Positions 1 to 5,815 of a DNA stretch of 8,736 bases are shown piece by piece. The translations under genes and the position numbers were made by a program. The notes below the pieces were generated by a model. That model had not been told where the DNA came from. It saw nothing but the letters and a program-made list of their open reading frames with translations, and ran no database searches. Source of the DNA: an uncultured Rhodospirillales bacterium (lineage in GTDB: Bacteria; Pseudomonadota; Alphaproteobacteria; Acetobacterales; Acetobacteraceae); the NCBI GenBank assembly GCA_903844785.1, contig CAIMVB010000121.1:1-8736 (forward strand), given 5' to 3'. Numbering within the stretch: position 1 is the stretch's first letter; each line of letters opens with the position of its first letter.

Positions 1-30
1 AACATTGTTGTCACGAACGACGACTTGCAC
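1..30 (-). CDS. rpsU: 30S ribosomal protein bS21, N-terminal fragment (runs off the left edge)
   Basis: Read on the minus strand from position 30, a GTG start opens a frame giving MQVVVRDNNV, the characteristic N-terminus of bacterial ribosomal protein bS21, a small basic protein of the 30S subunit involved in translation initiation. Only ten codons are present, ending exactly at the window edge. A strong purine-rich Shine-Dalgarno (AAGGGGG, 46 to 40) lies 9 bases upstream of the GTG, which supports this start over an in-frame TTG three codons earlier (39-37). The gene diverges from def and coq9. COQ9-like proteins are known as neighbours divergent from rpsU, so the context agrees. The fragment is short, so the call rests on the exact motif, the ribosome binding site and this synteny. 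Confidence 0.85.
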   Translation of the reverse strand, partial: MQVVVRDNNV

Positions 31-39
31 GCGGCACAA

Positions 40-46
40 CCCCCTT
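40..46 (-). promoter_or_regulatory. Ribosome binding site of rpsU
   Basis: AAGGGGG on the minus strand sits 9 bases before the GTG at 30-28. It decides the GTG start of the partial bS21 gene and shows that the edge fragment is a real translation start, not a chance match. Confidence 0.7.
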
Positions 47-79
47 CATGGATCGCTGGTTCAAAACAAAAGACGCGCA

Positions 80-93
80 GCCGGAGATCCGGC
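80..93. repeat. Inverted repeat in the rpsU leader region
   Basis: GCCGGA-GA-TCCGGC is a perfect 6-base dyad. As minus-strand RNA it lies about 50 bases upstream of the rpsU start, and it can be lengthened by two more pairs across a one-base bulge. A T-rich stretch (TCTTTTGTTTT) follows within about 10 bases on the minus strand, which resembles a weak attenuator. The repeat is certain; its role is unknown. Confidence 0.4.
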
Positions 94-103
94 GCCCGTC
101 CAG

Positions 104-116
104 AGACAGGGTGTCT
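104..116. repeat. Short inverted repeat in the rpsU-def divergent region
   Basis: AGACA-GGG-TGTCT is a perfect 5-base dyad with a 3-base spacer. It lies between the two divergent genes, next to the 80-93 repeat. It could be a small hairpin in the rpsU leader or an operator half-site pair. A dyad this short can occur by chance. Confidence 0.3.
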
Positions 117-147
117 AGCACAGTGATTCGCCGCGCCGGAAGCCCCT

Positions 148-177
148 TTCAAGCCTTTTTCAGGCTAATTATATAAA
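148..177. promoter_or_regulatory. Candidate bidirectional promoter for def-coq9 and rpsU
   Basis: An AT-rich island in otherwise GC-rich sequence contains the palindrome TTATATAA (169-176). On the minus strand this region reads TATAAT (173 to 168), a perfect sigma-70 -10 match, though I find no good -35 for it. On the plus strand it reads TATATA (170-175) or TATAAA (172-177), with TTTCAA (148-153) as a weak -35 at 16 to 18 bases. Between the plus-strand -35 and -10 lies a perfect inverted repeat, AGCCT-TTTTC-AGGCT (152-166), which could be an operator. The def start is about 30 bases downstream. The base composition and symmetry are visible; promoter activity is inferred. Confidence 0.45.
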
Positions 178-203
178 AAGCTCAAGATTGTCGCGGGAAA
201 GTC

Positions 204-731
204 ATGGCCATTCTGAAAATCGCCCGTCTGGGACACCCCGTATTGTTGCAGCGGGCGGAGCAGGTGGCGGACCCTACCGCGCCCGAGATGCGCCGCTTGG
301 TCAGCGATATGGTGGAAACGCTGCAGGATATTGGTGGGTTGGGGCTGGCCGCGCCCCAAGTGCATGTTTCTCTTAGGCTTTTTATCTGGCGGACAGCGGC
401 GGGCGGCTATTCCGCGCTGTTCAACCCGGACATCCAGCCGCTTGGTGAGGAAACCGAGGAAGCCTGGGAAGGCTGCCTTTCCATCCCCGGCCTGCGCGGG
501 GCGGTTGAGCGGCCGGCGCGAATCGTCTTCCGTGGGCAGGATGTGGCGGGCGCTACTATTGCGGGTGAGGCCGCGGGCATGGCCGCACGGGTGATGCAGC
601 ATGAATATGACCATCTGGAGGGAATCCTGTATCCCATGCGGATGACGGATCTCTCCCGTCTTGGGTTTGTTGAGGAATTGGCCCGGTTCAACGCACCGCG
701 TGCCCCTGAAAATGAAGGTCAAAAGCCATGA
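204..731 (+). CDS. def: Peptide deformylase
   Basis: Removes the N-formyl group from the initiator methionine of nascent proteins, using a bound divalent metal (Fe2+ in most bacteria) in the cytoplasm at the ribosome. All three family motifs are intact in the 175-residue product: GLGLAAPQ (residues 45-52), EGCLS (89-93) with metal ligand Cys91, and HEYDH (133-137) with metal ligands His133 and His137 and catalytic Glu134. The spacing is almost that of the E. coli enzyme, and the length is normal. The N-terminus MAILKIARLGHPVL is typical, so the ATG at 204 is a good start, with GGGA at 195-198 as a modest ribosome binding site. The usual partner fmt is not adjacent; instead the gene overlaps coq9 by ATGA. 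A second deformylase near fmt elsewhere in the genome is possible. Confidence 0.96.
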   Translation: MAILKIARLGHPVLLQRAEQVADPTAPEMRRLVSDMVETLQDIGGLGLAAPQVHVSLRLFIWRTAAGGYSALFNPDIQPLGEETEEAWEGCLSIPGLRGAVERPARIVFRGQDVAGATIAGEAAGMAARVMQHEYDHLEGILYPMRMTDLSRLGFVEELARFNAPRAPENEGQKP

Positions 732-1330
732 TGGAAGCCGGACCGGATCGTGACGCGCGGGATGCCGCGCTGGATGCCATTCTGCCCCTGGTGCCGCTTT
801 ATGGCTGGCAGACCGGCGCCATTGACGAAGGGCTGCGCGATGCCGGCATGGCGCCGGAGGATGCCGAATGGATGTTCCCGCGCGGTGCCATCTCGGCGAT
901 TGAGGCTTGGATTGACCTTGCCGACCGGCGCATGGAAGCCGCCGGGCAGGAGGCTGATCTTGCCGCTATGCGGACCCATGAACGCGTGCGCTTTTTGATC
1001 AAGGCGCGGCTGGAAGCGGCGGAACCGCATCGGGATGCGCTTCGCGGGGCGCTTGCCTTATTGGCTCTGCCCTGGAATGCGCCGATTGCCGCCCGCAGCC
1101 TGGCGCGCAGCGTGAATGCCATTTGGTATGCGGCGGGCGATAAATCCGCGGATTTTTCCTGGTACACGCGCCGCGCGACGCTGGCCGGCATTTACAGCGC
1201 CACCTTGGCCTTTTGGCTAAGCGGGCGCGGTGACGGGCTGGAAGCGGCGCTTGATTTCCTGGATCGGCGCCTGGCCGATCATGCCCGCTTCCAGAAGGGC
1301 CTGGCGCGCTTCAAGCCCCGCGCCGCCTGA
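728..1330 (+). CDS. COQ9 family protein (ubiquinone biosynthesis)
   Basis: COQ9 proteins bind isoprenoid lipids and, in mitochondria, present the quinone precursor to the COQ7 hydroxylase. Alphaproteobacterial homologues are thought to help ubiquinone synthesis in the same way at the inner membrane. The 200-residue product carries the family's most conserved block at residues 137-164 (GDKSADFSWYTRRATLAG, then IYSATLAFWL). The N-terminal part is a helical TetR-like region with LYGWQTGAIDEGLRDAG at 24-40. The ATG at 728 overlaps the def stop (ATGA), and GAAGG (714-718) lies 9 bases upstream, so translation is probably coupled to def; a second ATG follows at 731. The divergent rpsU neighbour matches the old family label 'rpsU-divergently transcribed protein'. 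No truncation is seen. Confidence 0.92.
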   Translation: MMEAGPDRDARDAALDAILPLVPLYGWQTGAIDEGLRDAGMAPEDAEWMFPRGAISAIEAWIDLADRRMEAAGQEADLAAMRTHERVRFLIKARLEAAEPHRDALRGALALLALPWNAPIAARSLARSVNAIWYAAGDKSADFSWYTRRATLAGIYSATLAFWLSGRGDGLEAALDFLDRRLADHARFQKGLARFKPRAA

Positions 1331-1350
1331 TCACAAATGATGATCTGCAG

Positions 1351-1379
1351 TTCCATGCCAAGCTGCAAGTATCTATAAG
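1351..1379 (+). promoter_or_regulatory. Weak candidate promoter for the secreted-protein gene
   Basis: TATAAG (1374-1379) matches five of six bases of a -10 element. TTCCAT (1351-1356), 17 bases upstream, is a poor -35. The pair lies in the 109-base gap after coq9 and would give a leader of roughly 55 bases before the ATG at 1440. The gap also holds two 5-base dyads: GATCA-N7-TGATC (1329-1345) and TGCAG-N12-CTGCA (1346-1367). No T-tract follows either, so neither is a convincing terminator. Confidence 0.3.
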
Positions 1380-1439
1380 GCGAGCCAATGGACGGGGCGT
1401 ACGATTCGCGCCTTGTTTGGCAGCAGGAGGCATAGTTAC

Positions 1440-1934
1440 ATGCGGTTGAAGCGTTTTCTTATGGCAAGCCTGTTGCCGGTGCTGCTGGCGGCGCCCGCTT
1501 TCGCCAATACCTGCCTGCGCCCAGAAGAAAGGCAGGCCATGGAAGCCCGCGCACTGCGGAGCTATTTGATGGTCACGGCGCTTAATTGCCAGAAGCAGAG
1601 CAATTATAATGAATTCATGCGCCGCTACATGCGTGAATTGAACAACGCGGATCAGGTGATGGATGGCTATTTCCGCCGCGCCCATGGTGGGGCCGGGCGT
1701 ACCCGTTTGGACCAGTATAATACTAATCTTGCCAATGATCATTCCCAGGACGGCACCCGTGCGGGTGGCTTCTTCTGCCGCGACGCAGACCCGCTGTTCC
1801 AGCAGGTCATGGCGCTGCAACCGGGCCAATTGGCCAAGTTCTCGGCGGAACGGAATGTGATCTCTGCGCTGGATGCGCCGGATTGCGGCGCGGCGGCGGC
1901 GCCCGCGCGCGCGGCAAGCACAGGGCGGCGCTAA
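1440..1934 (+). CDS. Secreted hypothetical protein with four cysteines
   Basis: I do not recognise a named family. The 164-residue product starts with a clear Sec signal peptide (MRLKRFLMASLLPVLLAAPA), with likely cleavage after AFA at residue 22, so it should be periplasmic. The mature part begins NTCLRPEER and has four cysteines (NTC, LNCQ, FFC, PDC), enough for two disulfides. It is rich in charged residues with a YNEFMRRYMREL helix and ends in an Ala/Pro-rich tail. The start is set at ATG 1440 because AGGAGG (1425-1430) lies 9 bases upstream and the signal peptide begins there; an earlier in-frame TTG at 1413 would bury both. It stands alone, with gaps on both sides, so neighbours say little about its role. 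My impression is that similar small secreted proteins occur in other alphaproteobacteria, but I cannot verify that. Confidence 0.8.
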   Translation: MRLKRFLMASLLPVLLAAPAFANTCLRPEERQAMEARALRSYLMVTALNCQKQSNYNEFMRRYMRELNNADQVMDGYFRRAHGGAGRTRLDQYNTNLANDHSQDGTRAGGFFCRDADPLFQQVMALQPGQLAKFSAERNVISALDAPDCGAAAAPARAASTGRR

Positions 1935-1949
1935 GAATTTTTCGGCTTC

Positions 1950-1976
1950 CCCCTGGCCCATTGGCAAAGCCTGGGG
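1950..1976 (+). other. Imperfect hairpin between the secreted-protein gene and the transporter operon
   Basis: CCCC-T-GGC (1950-1957) can pair with GCC-T-GGGG (1969-1976) with one T:T mismatch and an 11-base loop. A competing GGCTT/AAGCC pairing (1944-1948 with 1967-1971) is also possible. No T-tract follows on either strand, so it is not a standard intrinsic terminator. It could be a processing or stability element, or chance in GC-rich sequence. Confidence 0.3.
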
Positions 1977-1977
1977 C

Positions 1978-1996
1978 ATGACCATCTTCAGGTCAT
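1978..1996. promoter_or_regulatory. Dyad ATGACC-N7-GGTCAT ahead of the transporter operon
   Basis: A perfect 6-base inverted repeat with a 7-base spacer is centred at 1987. It ends 4 bases before the GGGGAG ribosome binding site (2001-2006) of the binding-protein gene. It could be an operator for a substrate-responsive repressor or a hairpin near the ribosome binding site. No regulator gene lies in the window. I found no strong promoter in this 78-base gap, so the operon promoter may be unconventional or sit inside the preceding gene. Confidence 0.4.
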
Positions 1997-2012
1997 AACA
2001 GGGGAGTTTCCA

Positions 2013-3224
2013 ATGTCTCAGATCGCCTTGTCCCGGCGGCAGGCTTTGCTTGCCGCCCCGGTGCTGCTTTCGGCACCCTCCATTGCCCAGGCGCAACCGC
2101 GCGCCATCAAGCTTGGCATTATTCAACCCGTGACCGGCGCGCTGGCGCAGGATGGCGAATATGGCCGCATCGGCGCGGAACTCGCGATTGCCGATATCAA
2201 TGCCGGCGGCGGCATCAAGGCGCTGGGTGGTGTGCCGATTGAAATGGTGTTCGGCGATGCGCGTTCCACCCCAGATGGTGGCGTGGCCGAGGTGGAGAAA
2301 ATGCAGGCCGAAGGCGTGCTGGCGATTGTGGGCGGCTTCGCGAGCCCGATTTGCCTGGCCGCTTCCCAGGCCGCTTCGCGTTATGATCTGCCTTACATTG
2401 TGGATGTCGGCGTGTCAGATCAGATCGTCACGCGCGGGCTGACCAATACATTCCGCTTCGGGCCGGGTTTCGGCACGGTGACGGCAAGCGCGCTGGATAA
2501 TCTGGTTGCCATCAATGACGCTGCCGGCAAGCCTTCCCGCACGGCGGTGATTGTGCATGAGGATGGGTTGTTTGGTTCGGGCATGGCGCGCCTGCTGAAC
2601 GCGGAATTGCCCAAGCGCGGTTTTCAGGTGCTGGAAACCATTTCGCACCCAACCCCTTCGCGCGACATGTCCAATGTGGCGCTGCGTATCCGCGCGCTGA
2701 ACCCGGATTTGATCATCCCGTCATCCTATTACGCGGAATTCGTGCTGCTATCGCAAACCTTGCAGCAGCGCCGCATCCGCCCGAAGGGGATTTATTGCAT
2801 CCTGAATGGCGCGGCTTCCAATTTCCGCTTTGTGCGTGAATTCCCTGAAGCGGCAAACCTGGTGATGGATTGCAACCATTGGGCCGATCCGCGCAAGGCG
2901 AAAACGGCGGAACTCCGCCGGCGCGTGGAAGCACAGGGCCGCTTCTGGCTTTACAATGTGCCGCTGAATTATTCCGCCGTGATGCTTTTTGCTGATGCGC
3001 TGGAACGTGCGGGCCGTGCGGATCGTGGCGCGTTGATCCAGGCGCTGGCGGCAACGGGTGCGGGCTTTGATAGCCACATCATGCCCTATGGGCCGACGCA
3101 GTTTGTGAATGGCCAGAACCAGGGCGGCAAGCCGGTGAATACCCAGGTGCAGAATGGCGATATCAAGGTGATCTTCCCGCGCGATTTCGCCGATGCGCAG
3201 CCGGTCTACCCCGTAACCGGCTGA
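2013..3224 (+). CDS. ABC transporter substrate-binding protein, branched-chain-amino-acid type (LivJ/LivK-like)
   Basis: Periplasmic receptor that delivers a ligand to the LivHM permease. The 403-residue product starts with a signal peptide containing a twin-arginine-like SRRQALLAAP (residues 7-16), with cleavage probably after AQA (25-27), so export may use Tat or Sec. The mature protein has the type I two-lobe fold signature: IKLGIIQPVTGALAQDGEYG near the N-terminus, then AIVGGFASP and NTFRFGPG, and LNPDLIIPSSYYAE in the second lobe. The start is supported by GGGGAG (2001-2006) 6 bases upstream. This superfamily binds amino acids, amides, urea, aromatic acids and other small molecules. By eye, the Ser/Thr residues that hold the alpha-amino-acid head in LivJ are not obviously kept here, so the ligand may not be an amino acid. 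The downstream hyuBA genes suggest a cyclic amide or similar compound. Confidence 0.93.
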   Translation: MSQIALSRRQALLAAPVLLSAPSIAQAQPRAIKLGIIQPVTGALAQDGEYGRIGAELAIADINAGGGIKALGGVPIEMVFGDARSTPDGGVAEVEKMQAEGVLAIVGGFASPICLAASQAASRYDLPYIVDVGVSDQIVTRGLTNTFRFGPGFGTVTASALDNLVAINDAAGKPSRTAVIVHEDGLFGSGMARLLNAELPKRGFQVLETISHPTPSRDMSNVALRIRALNPDLIIPSSYYAEFVLLSQTLQQRRIRPKGIYCILNGAASNFRFVREFPEAANLVMDCNHWADPRKAKTAELRRRVEAQGRFWLYNVPLNYSAVMLFADALERAGRADRGALIQALAATGAGFDSHIMPYGPTQFVNGQNQGGKPVNTQVQNGDIKVIFPRDFADAQPVYPVTG

Positions 3225-3225
3225 G

Positions 3226-4101
3226 ATGGGCTACCCGCCCGAAATTTTGCTGGAGGCCGTGGCAAACGGCCTCCTGATGGGGGCCGTTTATGGGCTGGTG
3301 GCGCTTGGCCTCACGCTGGTTTACGGCGTGCTGCATATCATCAACTTTGCCCATGGCGCGCTGCTGACGCTGGCCATGTATGCGGCTTATGTCGCGCATG
3401 GCGCATTTGGGCTTGACCCCTATGCAGCGATGGTGCCGCTGGCGGGGCTGTTCTTCGTGCTGGGCTATCTGGTGCAGCGGCTGGTGATCGGCCCCGCAAG
3501 CCGTGGCGATGATTCCAATATGCTGCTGGTGACGCTTGGCCTTTCGATCATCATCGAAAACGCCATGCTGGCGATTTTCCGTTCCGATACCATGACGCTG
3601 CGCCTGCCCTACGCCATGTCTATGGTGGAGATGGGCGATGTGCTGCTTTCCCTGCCGCGGCTGATCGGCTTTGGCGTGACGCTGCTGGTGGCCTTGCTTT
3701 TGTTTGTGCTGATGACGCGCACCGATACCGGGCGCGCCATTCGCGCGGTGGCCAAGGAACGCACCGGCGCGGCTTTGGTTGGCATTGATGTCGCGCATAT
3801 CTATGCCGTGACCTTTGGCATCGGCACGGCCTGCCTTGCCATTGCGGCCTGCCTTTTGCTGCCTTCCTTTTATGTCTCTCCCCGCGTCGGCAATGCCTTT
3901 GTGCTGGTGGCCTTCACCATTGTGGTTCTGGGCGGCATGGGCAGCGTGACGGGTGCCTTATTGGGCGGGCTGTTCATCGGCGTGGTGGAAAGCCTTTCCG
4001 GGCTTTATTTCGGCGATAGCCTGGGCCAGATCGGGATATTCCTGATTTTCATCCTGGTGCTGCTGCTGCGCCCAACCGGCCTGTTTGGGGCGCGCGCATG
4101 A
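3226..4101 (+). CDS. livH: ABC transporter permease, LivH-type
   Basis: One of two inner-membrane subunits forming the translocation path of a HAAT-family importer. The 291-residue product is very hydrophobic, with about eight membrane segments (roughly residues 9-33, 41-58, 67-85, 98-116, 144-163, 190-213, 224-258 and 267-282). Family hallmarks include LTLVYGVLHIINFAHGALL (29-47), the cytoplasmic coupling loop RAIRAVAKERTGAALVGID (170-188) that should contact an ATPase, and GGMGSVTGALLGG (236-248). It begins 1 base after the binding-protein stop and has only a weak ribosome binding site, so translation is probably coupled. It ends in an ATGA overlap with livM. Length is normal. The symbol marks the structural class, not proof of leucine transport. 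Confidence 0.93.
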   Translation: MGYPPEILLEAVANGLLMGAVYGLVALGLTLVYGVLHIINFAHGALLTLAMYAAYVAHGAFGLDPYAAMVPLAGLFFVLGYLVQRLVIGPASRGDDSNMLLVTLGLSIIIENAMLAIFRSDTMTLRLPYAMSMVEMGDVLLSLPRLIGFGVTLLVALLLFVLMTRTDTGRAIRAVAKERTGAALVGIDVAHIYAVTFGIGTACLAIAACLLLPSFYVSPRVGNAFVLVAFTIVVLGGMGSVTGALLGGLFIGVVESLSGLYFGDSLGQIGIFLIFILVLLLRPTGLFGARA

Positions 4102-5057
4102 CGGCCCGCGAAACCCTGCCCATTCTGGGTTTTTTGATTGGCGCCGTGCTGGTTTCCTTGTTTGTGACCAGCAATGTTGTGCTGAATTTCCTGGTCTTTA
4201 CGCTGATCCTGGCGATTGCCGCGCAGGGGTGGAATCTGCTCGGCGGTTATGGTGGGCAATATTCCTTTGGCCATGCGGCGTTTTTCGGCATGGGCGCTTA
4301 TGTTAGCGCCATTCTGCAACAGCGTTTTGGCGTGAATGCCTATCCGGCCGTGGCCTTTGGCATCGCGGCGGCGGCGGTGTTGGGGTACGCGATTGGCGCC
4401 ATGGTGTTTCGCGCTGGGCTGCGGGGATCCTATTTCGCGCTGGTCACGCTGGCTTTCGCGGAGGTGCTGCGGATACTCGCCAATGCGACAGAGATCACGG
4501 GTGGTGCGGCGGGCTTGCTGATCAGCCTCAATCTCGGCGCCGGCAATTTGCAATTTGCCGATCGGTCGAGCTTTTTGATTCTGGGCGCTGTACTACTCGC
4601 GCTCGCCATGCTGATCACCTTGGCGCTGGAGAAAAGCCGGCTGGGTGCGCAATTGGTGGCAGTGCGCGAAAATGAATCGGCGGCGGCGGCGCTAGGCGTG
4701 GATATACTGGCGGTGAAGCTGCGTGCCATCAGCCTATCGGCTGCGCTGACCGGTGCGGCGGGCGCGCTTTATGCGCAGTATTTCCTTTATATTGACAGCA
4801 ATATTGCCTTCGGTACCTGGATTTCCGTGGAAGCTTTGCTTGCGCCCATCATTGGCGGTGCGGGCACGGTATTCGGGCCGCTGATTGGTGCGCTGATCCT
4901 GCAAGGGCTCAGCGAGGGCACCAAGCTGCTCATCGGCAAAATCCCTGGCCTTGATCTGATCATTTTCGGTGTGTTGCTGATCCTGGTGGTGCGCTTTCCG
5001 TTGCATCGCATCCCAGGGCTTTTGGCCGCGCGCTGGCGCGGCAAGGGGGCGCCATGA
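4098..5057 (+). CDS. livM: ABC transporter permease, LivM-type
   Basis: Second permease subunit, partner of LivH in the inner membrane. The 319-residue product shows the LivM pattern: WNLLGGYGGQYSFGHAAFFG (45-64), GLRGSYFALVTLAFAEVLRI (107-126), the coupling-loop motif AVRENESAAAALGVD (188-202), and LAPIIGGAGTVFGPLIGA (248-265). It ends with a basic cytoplasmic tail. The N-terminus is compact and lacks the long extra extension of some enterobacterial LivM proteins. ATG 4098 overlaps the livH stop, with GGGG (4087-4090) 7 bases upstream. The gene ends in another ATGA overlap, with livG. The transported compound is undetermined. Confidence 0.93.
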   Translation: MTARETLPILGFLIGAVLVSLFVTSNVVLNFLVFTLILAIAAQGWNLLGGYGGQYSFGHAAFFGMGAYVSAILQQRFGVNAYPAVAFGIAAAAVLGYAIGAMVFRAGLRGSYFALVTLAFAEVLRILANATEITGGAAGLLISLNLGAGNLQFADRSSFLILGAVLLALAMLITLALEKSRLGAQLVAVRENESAAAALGVDILAVKLRAISLSAALTGAAGALYAQYFLYIDSNIAFGTWISVEALLAPIIGGAGTVFGPLIGALILQGLSEGTKLLIGKIPGLDLIIFGVLLILVVRFPLHRIPGLLAARWRGKGAP

Positions 5058-5815
5058 CAGGGCAGGGCAGGGATCCCGCCTTCCTCGCGGTGCGCGACCT
5101 CACCAAGCGCTTCGGTGGGCTGACCGCGGTTTCGGAGGCGACCTTCGATGTGCGTGAGGGTTCAATCACCGGGCTGATTGGCCCGAATGGTGCGGGCAAA
5201 ACCACGCTTTTCGCGATGATCGCGGGCTTCGAACAGCCAAGCGCAGGCCTGGTGCTGTTGGATGGTGAGGAGATCACCGGGCGCAAGCCGCATGATTTGG
5301 CGAAGCTTGGCTTGGCGCGTACTTTCCAGATTGTACAGCCCTTCGCTGGGCTTTCGGTGCGCGAAAACATCGCTGTCGGCGCCTTCCTGCGCTTGCCCAA
5401 GCGCCGCGATGCCTTGGCGCTGGCGGAACAGGTGGGCCAGCGCCTTGGCCTTGGCCCGCAACTCGACAAGCCCGCCGCCGCGCTGACGGTGGCGGGGCGC
5501 AAGCGCCTGGAAGTGGCGCGCGCCTTGGCTACACGCCCGCGTATCTTGCTGCTGGATGAAGTGCTGGCCGGGTTGAACCCCTCTGAGCTCCGCGATTTCC
5601 TGCCGGTATTGCAGGATATTCGCGCGGGTGGTGTCACCATTCTAATGATCGAACATGTCATGCAGGCGGTGATGAGCCTTTGTGAGCATGTGCATGTGCT
5701 GGCGGGTGGACGCATCATCGCCTCGGGCGAGGCGGCGGAGGTTGTGCGCAACCCTGCCGTGATCGAAGCCTATCTGGGCCCTGGGGCCGCGCAGCGGTTG
5801 GCCGCCCATGCTTGA
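5054..5815 (+). CDS. livG: ABC transporter ATP-binding protein, LivG-type
   Basis: Cytoplasmic ATPase that powers the importer together with LivF. In the 253-residue product, Walker A is GPNGAGKTT (43-51), the Q-loop glutamine is Gln92 in ARTFQIVQPF, Walker B is ILLLDE (164-169) with catalytic Glu169, and the switch histidine is His201 in MIEHVM. The ABC signature is non-canonical: the position of LSGGQ reads LTVAGR (144-149) followed by KRLEVARAL. Similar degenerate signatures occur in other LivG-type proteins, so this is likely a subfamily trait and not decay. AAGGGGG (5043-5049) precedes the ATG by 4 bases, and the start overlaps the livM stop. The 3' end overlaps livF by 8 bases. Length is normal. 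Confidence 0.94.
   Translation: MTGQGRDPAFLAVRDLTKRFGGLTAVSEATFDVREGSITGLIGPNGAGKTTLFAMIAGFEQPSAGLVLLDGEEITGRKPHDLAKLGLARTFQIVQPFAGLSVRENIAVGAFLRLPKRRDALALAEQVGQRLGLGPQLDKPAAALTVAGRKRLEVARALATRPRILLLDEVLAGLNPSELRDFLPVLQDIRAGGVTILMIEHVMQAVMSLCEHVHVLAGGRIIASGEAAEVVRNPAVIEAYLGPGAAQRLAAHA

Noticed and set aside
1388..1435. Mini-ORF of 15 codons (MDGAYDSRLVWQQEA) ending 4 bases before the secreted-protein ATG, with AAGG upstream
   Set aside because: It could be a leader peptide, but it has no amino-acid bias suggesting attenuation, only a weak ribosome binding site, and its stop lies in the next gene's spacer. Chance is the simpler reading without conservation data.
1413..1439. Upstream TTG start extending the secreted protein by nine residues
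   Set aside because: The extension would include the AGGAGG ribosome binding site and put charged residues ahead of the signal peptide. ATG 1440 fits far better.
1950..1976. Hairpin as an intrinsic terminator for the secreted-protein gene
   Set aside because: No T-tract follows the stem on either strand and the stem has a central mismatch. It is kept only as a low-confidence structural element.
1311..2126. Antisense open frame (271 codons) spanning the secreted-protein gene and both flanking gaps
   Set aside because: It shows no recognisable motif or ribosome binding site, and it would cover the 3' end of coq9 and the signal peptide of the binding protein. The plus-strand genes have clear starts and export signals.
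3163..3798. Antisense open frame (211 codons) opposite livH
   Set aside because: The product is extremely rich in His, Gln and Arg, the reverse-strand image of hydrophobic membrane-protein codons, and not a real protein.
4960..5751. Long antisense open frame (263 codons) opposite livM/livG
   Set aside because: Its product is rich in Ser, Arg, Pro and Ala and shows no domain, as expected for a shadow of GC-rich coding DNA. The plus strand carries unmistakable ABC transporter motifs.
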